This document shows positions 30,123 through 39,047 of a DNA stretch of 64,000 nucleotides, in pieces (the stretch's first letter is position 1; each line of letters starts with the position of its first letter). The position numbers and the translations under genes were made by a program. The notes beneath the pieces were generated by a model. The model had not been told where the DNA came from and made no database searches. It was given only the letters and a program-made list of their open reading frames with translations. Source of the stretch: Citrobacter werkmanii NBRC 105721 (GTDB taxonomy: Bacteria; Pseudomonadota; Gammaproteobacteria; Enterobacterales; Enterobacteriaceae). The stretch lies in NCBI GenBank assembly GCA_000759755.1, contig BBMW01000003.1, positions 1-64,000 of the forward strand, in the 5' to 3' direction.

Positions 30123-30134
30123 TGAAACGTTTCA
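30123..30134 (+). promoter_or_regulatory. Cra (FruR) operator O1 of fruBKA
   Basis: tgaaacgtttca is a perfect 12-bp palindrome matching the Cra core consensus. It lies about 90 bp before fruB. Cra represses the operon unless fructose-1-phosphate is bound. Confidence 0.85.
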
Positions 30135-30189
30135 GCGTCATCTTGCCATAACTGATGGAGTCAGGTGACGCCTTTTTTCTCATGTTGGC

Positions 30190-30206
30190 TGAATCGTTTC
30201 AATTCA
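30190..30206 (+). promoter_or_regulatory. Cra (FruR) operator O2 of fruBKA
   Basis: tgaatcgtttcaattca contains the classical Cra site TGAATCGTTTCA and an extra TTCA half. It lies about 17 bp before the fruB start. The two-operator arrangement matches the E. coli fru operon. Confidence 0.88.
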
Positions 30207-30222
30207 GCGGGAGAGGAGAACC

Positions 30223-31353
30223 ATGTTCCAGTTATCTGTTCAGGATATTCACCCGGGCGAACAGGCCGGGAATAAAGAAGAGGCTATTCGCCAGGTTGCC
30301 GCGGCCTTAGTGCAGGCGGGTAACGTTGCGGAAGGCTACGTCGATGGCATGCTGGCGCGTGAACAACAAACGTCCACGTTTCTTGGCAACGGTATTGCTA
30401 TTCCTCACGGGACGACGGACACGCGCGATCGGGTGCTGAAAACCGGTGTGCAGGTGTTTCAGTTCCCGCAGGGCGTGACCTGGGGCGAAGGGCAGGTCGC
30501 GTATGTGGCGATAGGTATTGCCGCCAGCTCTGATGAGCACCTCGGTTTACTGCGTCAGCTGACGCATGTGTTGAGTGATGACTCCGTTGCTGAACAGCTG
30601 AAATCAGCGACCACGGCGGAAGAGCTACGCGCGTTGCTGATGGGCGAAAAGCAGAGCGAACAATTAAAGCTTGATAACGAAACGCTGTCGCTGGACGTCG
30701 TTGCCAGCTCGCTGGTTACGCTGCAGGCGCTCAACGCCGCGCGGCTGAAAGAGGTCGGCGCGGTTGATGCCGCATTTGTCGCCAGAGCCATCAATGAGCA
30801 GCCGATGAATCTCGGTCAGGGGATCTGGCTGAATGACGGTGCTGAAGGCAACGTGCGCAGCGCCGTTGCGGTCAGCCGTGCAGCTACGGCGTTTGATGTA
30901 CAAGGGGAAGCGGCAGCCCTGCTGGTGACCGTCGCGATGAATGACGATCAACCGGTTGCAGTGCTGAAGCGCCTTAGCGATCTGCTGCTGAACAATAAAG
31001 CTGACCGTTTGTTGAAAGCGGATGCGGCAACGGTACTGGCGCTGCTGACCAGCGATGACGCCTTAACTGATGATGTACTGAGCGCCGAATTTGTTGTGCG
31101 CAATGAGCATGGTTTGCACGCCCGTCCGGGCACCATGCTGGTGAATACGATTAAACAATTTAACAGTGAAATTACCGTGACAAATCTCGATGGGACCGGC
31201 AAACCGGCAAATGGACGCAGTCTGATGAAAGTTGTGGCATTAGGCGTGAAAAAAGGACATCACCTGCGCTTTACCGCCCAGGGCGAGGATGCTGAACAGG
31301 CGCTGAAAGCGATTGGCGAAGCCATCGCGGCAGGTCTTGGGGAGGGCGCGTAA
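30223..31353 (+). CDS. fruB: FruB, fructose PTS diphosphoryl transfer protein (IIA-HPr)
   Basis: The 376-aa fusion protein has an N-terminal EIIA-Fru domain with phospho-acceptor His62 (AIPHGT), a central linker domain, and a C-terminal FPr/HPr domain with His299 in [10 protein letters not shown]. It relays phosphate from PEP and enzyme I to FruA. A strong GGGAGAGGAG site precedes it. The stop codon overlaps the fruK start. It is the first gene of the Cra-controlled fruBKA operon. Confidence 0.96.
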   Translation: MFQLSVQDIHPGEQAGNKEEAIRQVAAALVQAGNVAEGYVDGMLAREQQTSTFLGNGIAIPHGTTDTRDRVLKTGVQVFQFPQGVTWGEGQVAYVAIGIAASSDEHLGLLRQLTHVLSDDSVAEQLKSATTAEELRALLMGEKQSEQLKLDNETLSLDVVASSLVTLQALNAARLKEVGAVDAAFVARAINEQPMNLGQGIWLNDGAEGNVRSAVAVSRAATAFDVQGEAAALLVTVAMNDDQPVAVLKRLSDLLLNNKADRLLKADAATVLALLTSDDALTDDVLSAEFVVRNEHGLHARPGTMLVNTIKQFNSEITVTNLDGTGKPANGRSLMKVVALGVKKGHHLRFTAQGEDAEQALKAIGEAIAAGLGEGA

Positions 31354-32291
31354 TGAGCAGACGTGTTGCTACTATCACCCTTAACCCGGCCTACGACCTG
31401 GTGGGTTTCTGCCCGGAAATTGAACGCGGCGAAGTGAATCTGGTGAAAACCACCGGTCTGCATGCGGCGGGGAAAGGGATTAATGTCGCTAAAGTCCTGA
31501 AAGATTTAGGTATCGATGTCACGGTGGGCGGTTTCCTGGGTAAAGATAACCAGGATGGTTTTCAGCAGTTGTTCAGCGAACTGGGCATTGCCAACCGTTT
31601 TCAGGTTGTACAGGGGCGTACCCGTATCAACGTCAAGCTGACCGAAAAAGACGGTGAAGTCACCGACTTCAATTTCTCTGGCTTTGAAGTTACCCCTGCT
31701 GACTGGGAACGCTTTGTGAACGATTCGCTGAGCTGGCTGGGCCAGTTCGACATGGTGTGCGTTAGCGGTAGTTTGCCGACCGGCGTGAGCCCGGAAGCTT
31801 TCACCGACTGGATGACGCGTCTGCGCAGTCAGTGTCCGTGCATTATCTTTGATAGTAGTCGTGAAGCGTTGGTGGCAGGTCTGAAGGCGGCGCCGTGGCT
31901 GGTGAAACCAAACCGTCGTGAACTGGAAATCTGGGCGGGTCGTAAACTGCCTGAAATGAAAGATGTGATTGATGCGGCGCATGCGCTGCGCGAGCAGGGT
32001 ATTGCTCATGTGGTGATTTCACTCGGTGCGGAAGGCGCGCTGTGGGTTAACGCTTCGGGTGAGTGGATTGCTAAACCGCCGTCAGTTGAGGTGGTTAGCA
32101 CCGTGGGTGCGGGTGATTCAATGGTTGGCGGTCTGATTTATGGTCTGCTGATGCGTGAGTCCAGCGAACACACCCTGCGTCTGGCGACGGCTGTTGCCGC
32201 CCTGGCGGTAAGCCAAAGTAACGTGGGCATTACCGATCGTCCTCAGTTGGCCGCAATGATGGCGCGTGTCGACTTAAAACCGTTTAACTGA
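31353..32291 (+). CDS. fruK: FruK 1-phosphofructokinase
   Basis: The 312-aa PfkB-family kinase converts fructose-1-phosphate to fructose-1,6-bisphosphate. It shows the N-terminal sugar-binding region (TLNPAYDLVGF, GKGINVAKVLKDLG) and the C-terminal STVGAGDSMVGGL motif with the catalytic aspartate. It is coupled to fruB (shared stop/start region) and followed by fruA 17 bp later. Besides glycolytic entry it removes the Cra inducer. Confidence 0.96.
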   Translation: MSRRVATITLNPAYDLVGFCPEIERGEVNLVKTTGLHAAGKGINVAKVLKDLGIDVTVGGFLGKDNQDGFQQLFSELGIANRFQVVQGRTRINVKLTEKDGEVTDFNFSGFEVTPADWERFVNDSLSWLGQFDMVCVSGSLPTGVSPEAFTDWMTRLRSQCPCIIFDSSREALVAGLKAAPWLVKPNRRELEIWAGRKLPEMKDVIDAAHALREQGIAHVVISLGAEGALWVNASGEWIAKPPSVEVVSTVGAGDSMVGGLIYGLLMRESSEHTLRLATAVAALAVSQSNVGITDRPQLAAMMARVDLKPFN

Positions 32292-32307
32292 CAGCAGGAG
32301 AGGCATA

Positions 32308-33996
32308 ATGAAAACGCTGCTGATTATTGACGCTAATCTCGGCCAGGCTCGCGCTTACATGGCGAAAACCCTGCTTGGAGCGGCGGCGCAAAAAGCGCAT
32401 CTGGAAATTATTGATAATCCGAATGATGCAGAACTGGCGATTGTTCTGGGCGACACGCTTCCTGCCGACAGCTCGCTGAACGGCAAAAAAGTCTGGCTCG
32501 GCGATATCGGTCGTGCGGTTGCGCATCCTGAACTCTTCCTCAGCGAAGCGAAAGGCCATGCAAAACCTTACAGCGCCCCGGTTGCGACAGCGCCTGTGGC
32601 CAGCAGTGGTCCAAAACGTGTGGTGGCGGTGACGGCGTGTCCGACCGGCGTTGCCCATACGTTTATGGCTGCTGAAGCTATTGAAACAGAAGCGAAAAAA
32701 CGTGGCTGGTGGGTGAAGGTTGAAACCCGTGGCTCGGTCGGGGCAGGCAATGCCATTACCCCGGAAGAAGTGTCTCAAGCGGATCTGGTGATTGTGGCGG
32801 CTGACATTGAAGTTGATCTGGCCAAGTTTGCCGGAAAACCAATGTACCGCACGTCTACTGGCCTGGCGCTGAAGAAAACGAAGCAGGAGCTGGACAAAGC
32901 GCTGGAAGAAGCTACGCCGTATCAGCCAACCGGCAAGGCTCAGTCTGCGGCAACCGAAGGTAAGAAAGAGAGCGCTGGCGCGTATCGTCACCTGCTGACG
33001 GGCGTGTCTTATATGCTGCCGATGGTGGTCGCTGGCGGTCTGTGTATTGCGCTCTCATTCGCCTTTGGTATTGAAGCGTTTAAAGAGCAGGGCACGTTGG
33101 CGGCGGCGCTGATGCAGATTGGCGGTGGTTCAGCCTTTGCGTTGATGGTGCCGGTTCTGGCTGGTTATATTGCATTTTCCATTGCTGACCGTCCGGGTCT
33201 GACGCCAGGTCTTATCGGCGGTATGCTGGCAGTGAGCACTGGTTCTGGCTTTATTGGCGGGATTATTGCCGGTTTCCTTGCCGGTTATGTGGCGAAGCTC
33301 ATTAGTACCAGACTGAAACTCCCGCAGAGTATGGAAGCGCTGAAACCGATTCTGATCATTCCACTGCTTTCAAGCCTGGTGGTGGGCCTGGCCATGATCT
33401 ACCTGATCGGTAAACCGGTAGCGGGCATTCTGGAAGGTCTGACCCACTGGCTGCAAACCATGGGTACGGCGAATGCGGTACTGCTCGGTGCGATTCTTGG
33501 CGGCATGATGTGTACCGATATGGGCGGCCCGGTTAACAAAGCGGCGTATGCTTTCGGTGTAGGTCTGCTGAGTACGCAAACTTATGCGCCGATGGCTGCC
33601 ATTATGGCTGCGGGGATGGTACCTCCGCTGGCGCTGGGTCTGGCAACGCTGGTTGCACGTCGTAAGTTCGACAAAGCCCAGCAGGAGGGCGGTAAAGCTG
33701 CGCTGGTGCTGGGTCTGTGCTTTATCACCGAAGGCGCAATCCCATTTGCCGCGCGTGACCCAATGCGCGTTCTGCCTTGCTGTATCGTTGGCGGCGCGAT
33801 TACCGGTGCTCTCTCCATGGCGGTAGGTGCGAAGCTGATGGCGCCGCATGGCGGTCTGTTTGTGCTGTTAATCCCTGGCGCAATTACGCCGGTGGTTGGC
33901 TATCTGCTGGCCATTATTGCCGGTACGCTGGTCGCCGGTCTCTCCTACGCGGTGCTGAAGCGCCCGGAAGCAGAGGTTGTGGCAAAGGCGGCCTGA
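32308..33996 (+). CDS. fruA: FruA, fructose-specific PTS EIIBC
   Basis: The 562-aa permease has an N-terminal degenerate IIB-prime domain, an active IIB domain with phospho-cysteine Cys111 in VAVTACPTGVAHTF, and a membrane IIC domain with about eight to ten helices from residue 230. It imports fructose while forming fructose-1-phosphate. It is the last gene of fruBKA and is followed by a strong terminator. The length is within one residue of the E. coli protein. Confidence 0.96.
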   Translation: MKTLLIIDANLGQARAYMAKTLLGAAAQKAHLEIIDNPNDAELAIVLGDTLPADSSLNGKKVWLGDIGRAVAHPELFLSEAKGHAKPYSAPVATAPVASSGPKRVVAVTACPTGVAHTFMAAEAIETEAKKRGWWVKVETRGSVGAGNAITPEEVSQADLVIVAADIEVDLAKFAGKPMYRTSTGLALKKTKQELDKALEEATPYQPTGKAQSAATEGKKESAGAYRHLLTGVSYMLPMVVAGGLCIALSFAFGIEAFKEQGTLAAALMQIGGGSAFALMVPVLAGYIAFSIADRPGLTPGLIGGMLAVSTGSGFIGGIIAGFLAGYVAKLISTRLKLPQSMEALKPILIIPLLSSLVVGLAMIYLIGKPVAGILEGLTHWLQTMGTANAVLLGAILGGMMCTDMGGPVNKAAYAFGVGLLSTQTYAPMAAIMAAGMVPPLALGLATLVARRKFDKAQQEGGKAALVLGLCFITEGAIPFAARDPMRVLPCCIVGGAITGALSMAVGAKLMAPHGGLFVLLIPGAITPVVGYLLAIIAGTLVAGLSYAVLKRPEAEVVAKAA

Positions 33997-34013
33997 TTAA
34001 GCGCTGAAATCCA

Positions 34014-34040
34014 GGGCAGAGAAATCTCTGCCCTTTTTTT
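34014..34040 (+). terminator. fruBKA rho-independent terminator
   Basis: gggcagag and ctctgccc form an 8-bp stem with loop aaat, followed by seven T. It lies 18 bp downstream of the fruA stop. Confidence 0.92.
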
Positions 34041-34142
34041 ATGCATTAACCCTTACCGTTGCAGCATCGCCACAATAATCCATCCTGCCTTAAGCAAATT
34101 CGATAAAGTGCCTTTAAATCAAACTGGTCACGGAAATCGAAT

Positions 34143-34379
34143 ATGAAAAAAGCGCCCATTTTTGCTGTTCTGTCACTCGCTACGCTGCTGCTGACGGGGT
34201 GTTCAACTACCTGGGTGATGACAACAACGTCAGGTTCAACAATAGAGACGCAAGGCAAGCCTGAGCAAGACCCCGAGACAGGACTGACAAAATATGCTGA
34301 CGCCTATGGCTATCACCGCGTGATTAAAAGCAGCGATGTGAAGCAAATAGATAAAGGTAAGACGGTATTGATGTGGTGA
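34143..34379 (+). CDS. YgdI/YgdR-type small lipoprotein
   Basis: The 78-aa precursor has a lipoprotein signal ending LLLTGC, with the lipidated cysteine at residue 20. The mature part of about 59 residues has a DUF903-type SH3-like sequence (MTTTSGSTIETQGKPEQDPETG, KYADAYGYH, VKQIDKGKTVL shown in pieces). Such small outer-membrane lipoproteins (YgdI, YgdR, YsaB-like) have no assigned function. It is transcribed away from fruA after its terminator and ends against a bidirectional terminator. Confidence 0.85.
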   Translation: MKKAPIFAVLSLATLLLTGCSTTWVMTTTSGSTIETQGKPEQDPETGLTKYADAYGYHRVIKSSDVKQIDKGKTVLMW

Positions 34380-34403
34380 GTCGGGGCAGATGAGTAGAGA
34401 ATC

Positions 34404-34437
34404 ATTCAGGGGCGATATCTCTGTCGCGCCCCTGAAT
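34404..34437. terminator. Bidirectional stem-loop between lipoprotein gene and Dcu transporter gene
   Basis: attcaggggcg and cgcccctgaat make a perfect 11-bp stem with a 12-nt loop. It sits between the convergent stop codons at 34379 and 34446 and probably serves both genes. Confidence 0.65.
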
Positions 34438-34445
34438 AAGACGGC

Positions 34446-35744
34446 TCAGGCAATCATTGGCGCGATGATGAAACCAAAAGCAACGCCAGCGACTATCCCA
34501 CCCAGTCCCGGCAACATAAACGGGTGGTTTAAGACATACTTACCTACGCGCGTTGTCCCGGTGGTGTCGAACTCCATCGCCGCCAGTGAGGTCGGGTACG
34601 TTGGTAGAACAAATACGCCGGTCACAGCCACATAGGAAGCCAGAATAGCCCAGGTGGGAACGCCAAGTGCGACGGCAAGCGGGATAATCAACGGCGTGGT
34701 GGCCCCCTGCGAATAGAGCAGCGCGCAGGTGCCAAATAACACCAGAGCCAACAGCATCGGGTAGGCCTGCAGAATATTCCCCGCGATGTCCTTAATCTCC
34801 GCTAAGTGCGCGTCAATGAATGTGGTTCCCAGCGTAACAATACCGAGAATGACTGCCAGCGAACTCATCCCGGCGCGAAAAGTGGACGTCAGGACAATGG
34901 CATCTGTAGATGTTTTGCACAGCACCACCATCAGGCAAGCGGCAGCCAGCATGCAGATAATAATGATATCCCGCGTATTCATTGGGTTGCCCACGTCAAA
35001 CCCCGGACGTAACTGAGGGAATGCGGCAAGAATAACGATGAGCACCGTGGCCAGCATAAACAGGGCGACGGAAAGCCTTGCACCCGGCGTGATACTGTTT
35101 TGCCCTTCGTATTTACGCACCAGCCCTTTCTGCAGGCGTTCCAGATAGACCTCATCGTCTTCAAGCTCACATCCCTGGCGCGAAGCGATGAATGCGCCAA
35201 CCATCGCGGCAACAAACGAGGCTGGCAGACATACGGCCATAACCTGGATAAAGCTGATGCCGTTACCTTCCATGATGGTCAGCATTGCGGCCATTGCGGC
35301 GCTGATCGGCGAGCCTGATATCGCTACCTGGGATGCCACTACGGAACCAGCGAGCGTACGAGAAGGGCGGATACCCGACTCTTTCGCAACTTCTGCAATC
35401 ACCGGCAGGGTTGAAAATACAATGAAACCTGTTCCCGCCATTATGGTCATCGACCAGGTGATAATCGGTGCAATGACATTGATATATTTAGGATTACGAC
35501 GCATAAAATTGCCGGCAATGCGTACCAGATAATCCATGCCTCCGGCTGCCTGTAGCGCTGATGCCGCCACAACCACCGTCATAATAATAAGAATGACGTC
35601 CACAGGCGGTGAGCCAATTTTTAGATCAAATCCCAGGGTTAAAATAGCCAGCCCCAGCCCACCGCATAAACCGATACCAATTCCGCCGAGGCGGATACCG
35701 AAAAATATTGCGCCCAATACTACGATAATTTCCAACCAAAGCAT
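34446..35744 (-). CDS. DcuA/DcuB-family C4-dicarboxylate or aspartate transporter
   Basis: The 432-aa polytopic membrane protein shows Dcu family landmarks: GIRLGGIGIG near the N-terminus, AGTGFIVFSTLPVIAEVAKE and ISGSPISAAMAAM in the middle, and LPTYPTSLAAMEFDTTGTTRVGKYV split near the C-terminus. Dcu carriers exchange or import fumarate, malate, succinate and aspartate. GGAGG precedes the ATG. It lies downstream of the racemase gene on the same strand, 73 bp apart, and the LysR gene diverges from that pair. Aspartate import for the racemase is a reasonable inference. It is distinct from the DcuA and DcuB of the core genome as recalled. Confidence 0.85.
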   Translation of the reverse strand: MLWLEIIVVLGAIFFGIRLGGIGIGLCGGLGLAILTLGFDLKIGSPPVDVILIIMTVVVAASALQAAGGMDYLVRIAGNFMRRNPKYINVIAPIITWSMTIMAGTGFIVFSTLPVIAEVAKESGIRPSRTLAGSVVASQVAISGSPISAAMAAMLTIMEGNGISFIQVMAVCLPASFVAAMVGAFIASRQGCELEDDEVYLERLQKGLVRKYEGQNSITPGARLSVALFMLATVLIVILAAFPQLRPGFDVGNPMNTRDIIIICMLAAACLMVVLCKTSTDAIVLTSTFRAGMSSLAVILGIVTLGTTFIDAHLAEIKDIAGNILQAYPMLLALVLFGTCALLYSQGATTPLIIPLAVALGVPTWAILASYVAVTGVFVLPTYPTSLAAMEFDTTGTTRVGKYVLNHPFMLPGLGGIVAGVAFGFIIAPMIA

Positions 35745-35817
35745 AATGGCCTCCGCCAGATAATAATTTGCTATAAGAATGGCTTTTATTAAATGTGATG
35801 ATTAAATGGTTGTTTTT

Positions 35818-36537
35818 TTATTGCGCCAGCAGGTGGCTTTTTCCAACGCGTTTTTCATACCACTTGATTCCGGCACGAACTAACGAACCGGTTGAATCAA
35901 TATATTTGGCTGGTGATTTCTTGATAGCTTCAGCAAGGATTACGGGAACTTCAGTACATCCCAGAACGATGACTTCCGCGCCGCGTGAGAAAAGTGCTTC
36001 AGCCTGTTCATTCATTAATTTTTGTGCTTGCTTAACATCGCCAGCTTTCAGGCAATAAATGCTTTCCATTACTTTTTCCTGGCTGGAGGAATCAGGGCTG
36101 ACGCAGGTTAACCCCAGAGATTCTATCCCTTTTTGGTAGAGACCCATGTACAACGTGGCGTTGGTGGCAAGCAGTCCGATGCGCGATTTTCCGCAGTTTC
36201 TAACCTCACTCAGGGTTGTCTCCACAATACTGAGCAACTCTGTATGACAGGATTCTTTTAACTCTTTAAACCAAAAGTGGGCGGTATTACACGGGATCAC
36301 AATACACTCTGCGCCAGCATCTTCGAGTTTATGCATATAATCGCGCATGGCCGGAAGAGGGGAATTACCATGACGCATTAATGCGTCAGTTCGGTCTGGT
36401 ATATCAGGAATAGATGAAATAATTAATGGGATATGTTCCTGATCGCGTTGCGCTGCGGTAAATGTGACGAATTTATTAAATAGATCGACGGTTGCAGCAG
36501 GTCCCATACCACCAAGAACGCCAATTAAACCTTTCAC
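35818..36537 (-). CDS. Aspartate/glutamate racemase family protein (YgeA-like)
   Basis: The 239-aa cofactor-independent racemase has the two catalytic cysteines in place: Cys83 in IPCNTAHFW and Cys194 in LGCTEVP. The N-terminal GVLGGMGPAAT is the family signature. Members racemise aspartate, glutamate or other amino acids. The start is GTG with GAGGTAT ahead. It is the first gene of a probable operon with the Dcu-type transporter and diverges from the LysR regulator, so D-aspartate or another dicarboxylic amino acid is a likely substrate (inference). Confidence 0.86.
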   Translation of the reverse strand: MKGLIGVLGGMGPAATVDLFNKFVTFTAAQRDQEHIPLIISSIPDIPDRTDALMRHGNSPLPAMRDYMHKLEDAGAECIVIPCNTAHFWFKELKESCHTELLSIVETTLSEVRNCGKSRIGLLATNATLYMGLYQKGIESLGLTCVSPDSSSQEKVMESIYCLKAGDVKQAQKLMNEQAEALFSRGAEVIVLGCTEVPVILAEAIKKSPAKYIDSTGSLVRAGIKWYEKRVGKSHLLAQ

Positions 36538-36890
36538 GATATATACCTCATTTCACCGTTAAATAATATTCAGGCTGTGTTTTGTCTTGCCCTAATGTTT
36601 AACAGCAGAGCGTTGCGAGGAGAAATGCAATAATGTTTGTCTTAATGCAAAAACTGCATGACTGTAGTTTTTTACGCCATCCTATGGGGTTAGGATAGCG
36701 TGGCAAGCCTGAAGTTCTGCAAGCAGAGTAGGGTTGTGGCTGAAGGGTGACGCTGACATGTTAATGTCAAAAACGAAGGTTTGATGCAAAAAACGAATCA
36801 TCGTGGGCTGATCGTCAATATCATCTCTGGAATTCTTCAGGCATGATGTTTTTAGGCTCATCAACATATTTAAACATCCGTGTGACAGGT
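36538..36890. other. Divergent region racemase-LysR with candidate LysR sites
   Basis: Two dyads could bind the LysR protein: tgacatgttaatgtca at 36754-36769 and the TGAT-N11-ATCA arrangement at 36782-36800. A further hairpin (atccta/taggat, about 36674-36692) is of unknown role. The region is AT-rich and has no gene. Confidence 0.4.
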
Positions 36891-37802
36891 ATGAAAAATA
36901 TTGAGACAAAATGGTTATATGATTTTCTGACGCTGGAGGCATGCCGTCATTTTTCCCAGGCTGCGGAGGAGCGCAATATATCTCAGCCGGCATTTAGCCG
37001 GAGGATCAAAGCGCTCGAATCAGCCGTGGGGGTGCAGCTGTTTGATCGCACGACGACACCGCTACAACTCACGGAGGAGGGTAAGTTATTCCATTCGCAA
37101 ACGCGTAGCCTGCTACAACAGCTGGAATGTAATCTGGACGAACTCAGTGGTCACAATCTGCTTGGGGTACCCAATATAAAAATCGCGGCAGCGCATTCTT
37201 TGTCGCTGACCATGTTGCCCCGGTTAGTGCACTCAATGGCGGCCTGGGGGGAAGAATTTGTTTATCACGTCGAGGCGATTGATGTGGTGCAAGCGGTGAA
37301 TACCCTGCGCGAGGGGAAAAGTGATTTTATTATCTCGTTTCGTGATGAAGATTTAATGCAGTCACCTTTCTGTGGCTTGAAGGTTTTTGAGTCTGAGCTT
37401 TATCCCGTCTGTGCCACCGATGGTCAGGGGAACGCGTTGTTTGATATCTATCAGCCGCAGGCGCCGATTCTGAACTATACCAGCACATCCTACATGGGAA
37501 GATTGGTAAACCGTCAGTTGGCGGAAGTAGGCGGCATTTCAGCACGTACGTTGTTTATGTCTTCGATGAGTGAGTTGTTGAAAAACATGGCGCTGGATGG
37601 GCATGGCATCGCTTGGCTACCAGCGTGGTCGATTGTCAACGAGCTGCGCGATAAGCGTCTGGTGCGTCTGGAGACACCTGAGCTGATGGTGCCAATTCAG
37701 GCCTATATTTACCGGATGGACACGCGATTGAATAAAACGGCTGAACATTTCTGGCGTATTTTGTACAACCATATGCCAGAGGACCTGGTTTCGCTTACCT
37801 GA
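36891..37802 (+). CDS. HypT (YjiE)-like LysR-type transcriptional regulator
   Basis: The 303-aa LysR regulator has an N-terminal winged helix (NIETKWLYDFLTLEACRHFS, SQAAEERNISQPAFSRRIKA) and a periplasmic-binding-like effector domain. It resembles E. coli HypT/YjiE, the hypochlorite-responsive regulator, along its whole length as recalled. HypT senses oxidation through methionines; whether this paralogue does so cannot be seen. Starting at 36891 gives the HypT length; a further in-frame ATG lies 48 bp upstream. It diverges from the racemase-transporter pair and is likely its regulator. Confidence 0.82.
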   Translation: MKNIETKWLYDFLTLEACRHFSQAAEERNISQPAFSRRIKALESAVGVQLFDRTTTPLQLTEEGKLFHSQTRSLLQQLECNLDELSGHNLLGVPNIKIAAAHSLSLTMLPRLVHSMAAWGEEFVYHVEAIDVVQAVNTLREGKSDFIISFRDEDLMQSPFCGLKVFESELYPVCATDGQGNALFDIYQPQAPILNYTSTSYMGRLVNRQLAEVGGISARTLFMSSMSELLKNMALDGHGIAWLPAWSIVNELRDKRLVRLETPELMVPIQAYIYRMDTRLNKTAEHFWRILYNHMPEDLVSLT

Positions 37803-37835
37803 GACGCGCCAGCTTGCCAGGCGCATCTGAAAAAT

Positions 37836-37866
37836 CTCCGGTTATGCCGGAGTTATACTTTTTAGT
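37836..37866 (+). terminator. Probable terminator of the LysR gene
   Basis: ctccgg and ccggag form a 6-bp stem with loop ttatg, followed by ttatacttttt. It lies about 35 bp after the stop codon. Confidence 0.55.
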
Positions 37867-38105
37867 CTGCTTAATTTGTGTACTGCCTCTCATTTCCTCT
37901 CTCCCTTACAAACTGTATCTATAAAAAATTGTGATTCTGTTCATATCTATTGGTTTTAGATCTTGCAGATGGGTTTACTTTGTCAAAAACCTGCTTACTA
38001 TAAACACATGTTCGATATTGAACATGTGCTCTAATAATTTTGTGTGTGGCGGTGGTTATTCTTAACGAACTCATTAGTGGCAAGATAATTGCCAGGGGAC
38101 GTGCT
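37867..38105. other. Upstream region of psuKGT
   Basis: This AT-rich region holds the 24-bp operator-like dyad at 38005-38028 (listed separately) and a probable promoter around it. Nothing else was recognised. Confidence 0.5.
38005..38028. promoter_or_regulatory. Operator-like dyad upstream of psuK
   Basis: cacatgttc and gaacatgtg are perfect inverted 9-bp arms separated by gatatt. The centre of this 24-bp dyad lies about 90 bp before the psuK start. It is the most symmetrical element of the region and a candidate binding site for the regulator of pseudouridine catabolism. Confidence 0.5.
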
Positions 38106-39047
38106 ATGCGTGAAAAGGAATACATAGTAACTATTGGCTCTGCCAATATGGATGTTGCTGGGTATTCGCATGCTTCTCTAAATTATGCGGATTCGAATCC
38201 AGGAAAGATAAAATTCACCCCCGGCGGAGTTGGACGCAACATTGCACATAATCTCGCGCTGCTGGGTAAAAATTCGTGGTTACTGACTGCGGTTGGTAAT
38301 GATTTTTATGGTCAATCGTTATTGGCGCAAACTAATCTATCCGGAGTACATGTTGATAAGTGTCTTATCGTTCCCGGAGAGAATACATCGAGTTATTTAT
38401 CTCTGCTTGATAACACCGGTGAAATGCTGGTTGCCATTAATGATATGAGTATCACTGAACATATTTCACCGGGTTTTTTATCGCAGCAGCATGATTTTAT
38501 TCGGCAGGCGAAAGTTATCGTCGCCGATTGCAATATCAGCGAAGATGCCCTGGCATGGGTACTGGAAAATGCCGGAGATGTTCCGGTGTTTGTCGACCCG
38601 GTATCGGCATGGAAGTGCGTCAAAATTCGTGAGCGGCTTGGACAAATTCACACCCTCAAACCTAACCGGCTTGAAGCCGAAACGCTGAGCGGTATTGCGC
38701 TTTCCGGGCGTGATGATGTTGGCAAAGTTGCCGCCTGGTTTCACGATCGCGGCTTAAATCGCCTGGTGCTCAGTATGGGCGGTGATGGAGTTTATTACAG
38801 TGATATTGCGGGGGATTGCGGTTGGTCGCTGCCGATTAAAACTCACGTCATTAATGTTACCGGGGCTGGCGATGCGATGATGGCGGGACTGGCTTCCTGC
38901 TGGGTAGACGGCATGCCCTTTATTGATTCGGTTCGATTTGCGCAGGGTTGTTCATCAATGGCGTTAGCCTGTGAATATACCAATAACCCTGATTTGTCTG
39001 TTGCGAATGTTATCTCAATCGTGGAGAACACAGAATGTCTGAATTAA
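38106..39047 (+). CDS. psuK: PsuK pseudouridine kinase
   Basis: The 313-aa PfkB-family kinase phosphorylates pseudouridine at the 5' position. It starts MREKEYIVTIGSANMDVAGYSH; PGGVGRNIAHNLALLG and VTGAGDAMMAGLA are the sugar-binding and catalytic motifs. AGGGGACGTGCT precedes the ATG; the frame extends 22 codons upstream without support. Its end overlaps psuG by 13 bp. Product goes to PsuG. Confidence 0.94.
   Translation: MREKEYIVTIGSANMDVAGYSHASLNYADSNPGKIKFTPGGVGRNIAHNLALLGKNSWLLTAVGNDFYGQSLLAQTNLSGVHVDKCLIVPGENTSSYLSLLDNTGEMLVAINDMSITEHISPGFLSQQHDFIRQAKVIVADCNISEDALAWVLENAGDVPVFVDPVSAWKCVKIRERLGQIHTLKPNRLEAETLSGIALSGRDDVGKVAAWFHDRGLNRLVLSMGGDGVYYSDIAGDCGWSLPIKTHVINVTGAGDAMMAGLASCWVDGMPFIDSVRFAQGCSSMALACEYTNNPDLSVANVISIVENTECLN

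Larger units (their letters stand above)
29855..30222. other. Divergent regulatory region setB-fruB
   Basis: This 368-bp region holds the two Cra operators close to fruB (listed separately). Its setB-proximal half is AT-rich and contains several copies of the half-motif gctgaa/ttcagc (for example near 29950, 30017 and 30070), which may be weaker Cra half sites. No gene was seen. Confidence 0.6.

Noticed and set aside
32284-32991. 235-codon open frame antisense to fruA
   Set aside because: Its composition (many Arg, Phe and His) is typical of a shadow frame opposite a well-coded gene, and it has no family resemblance.
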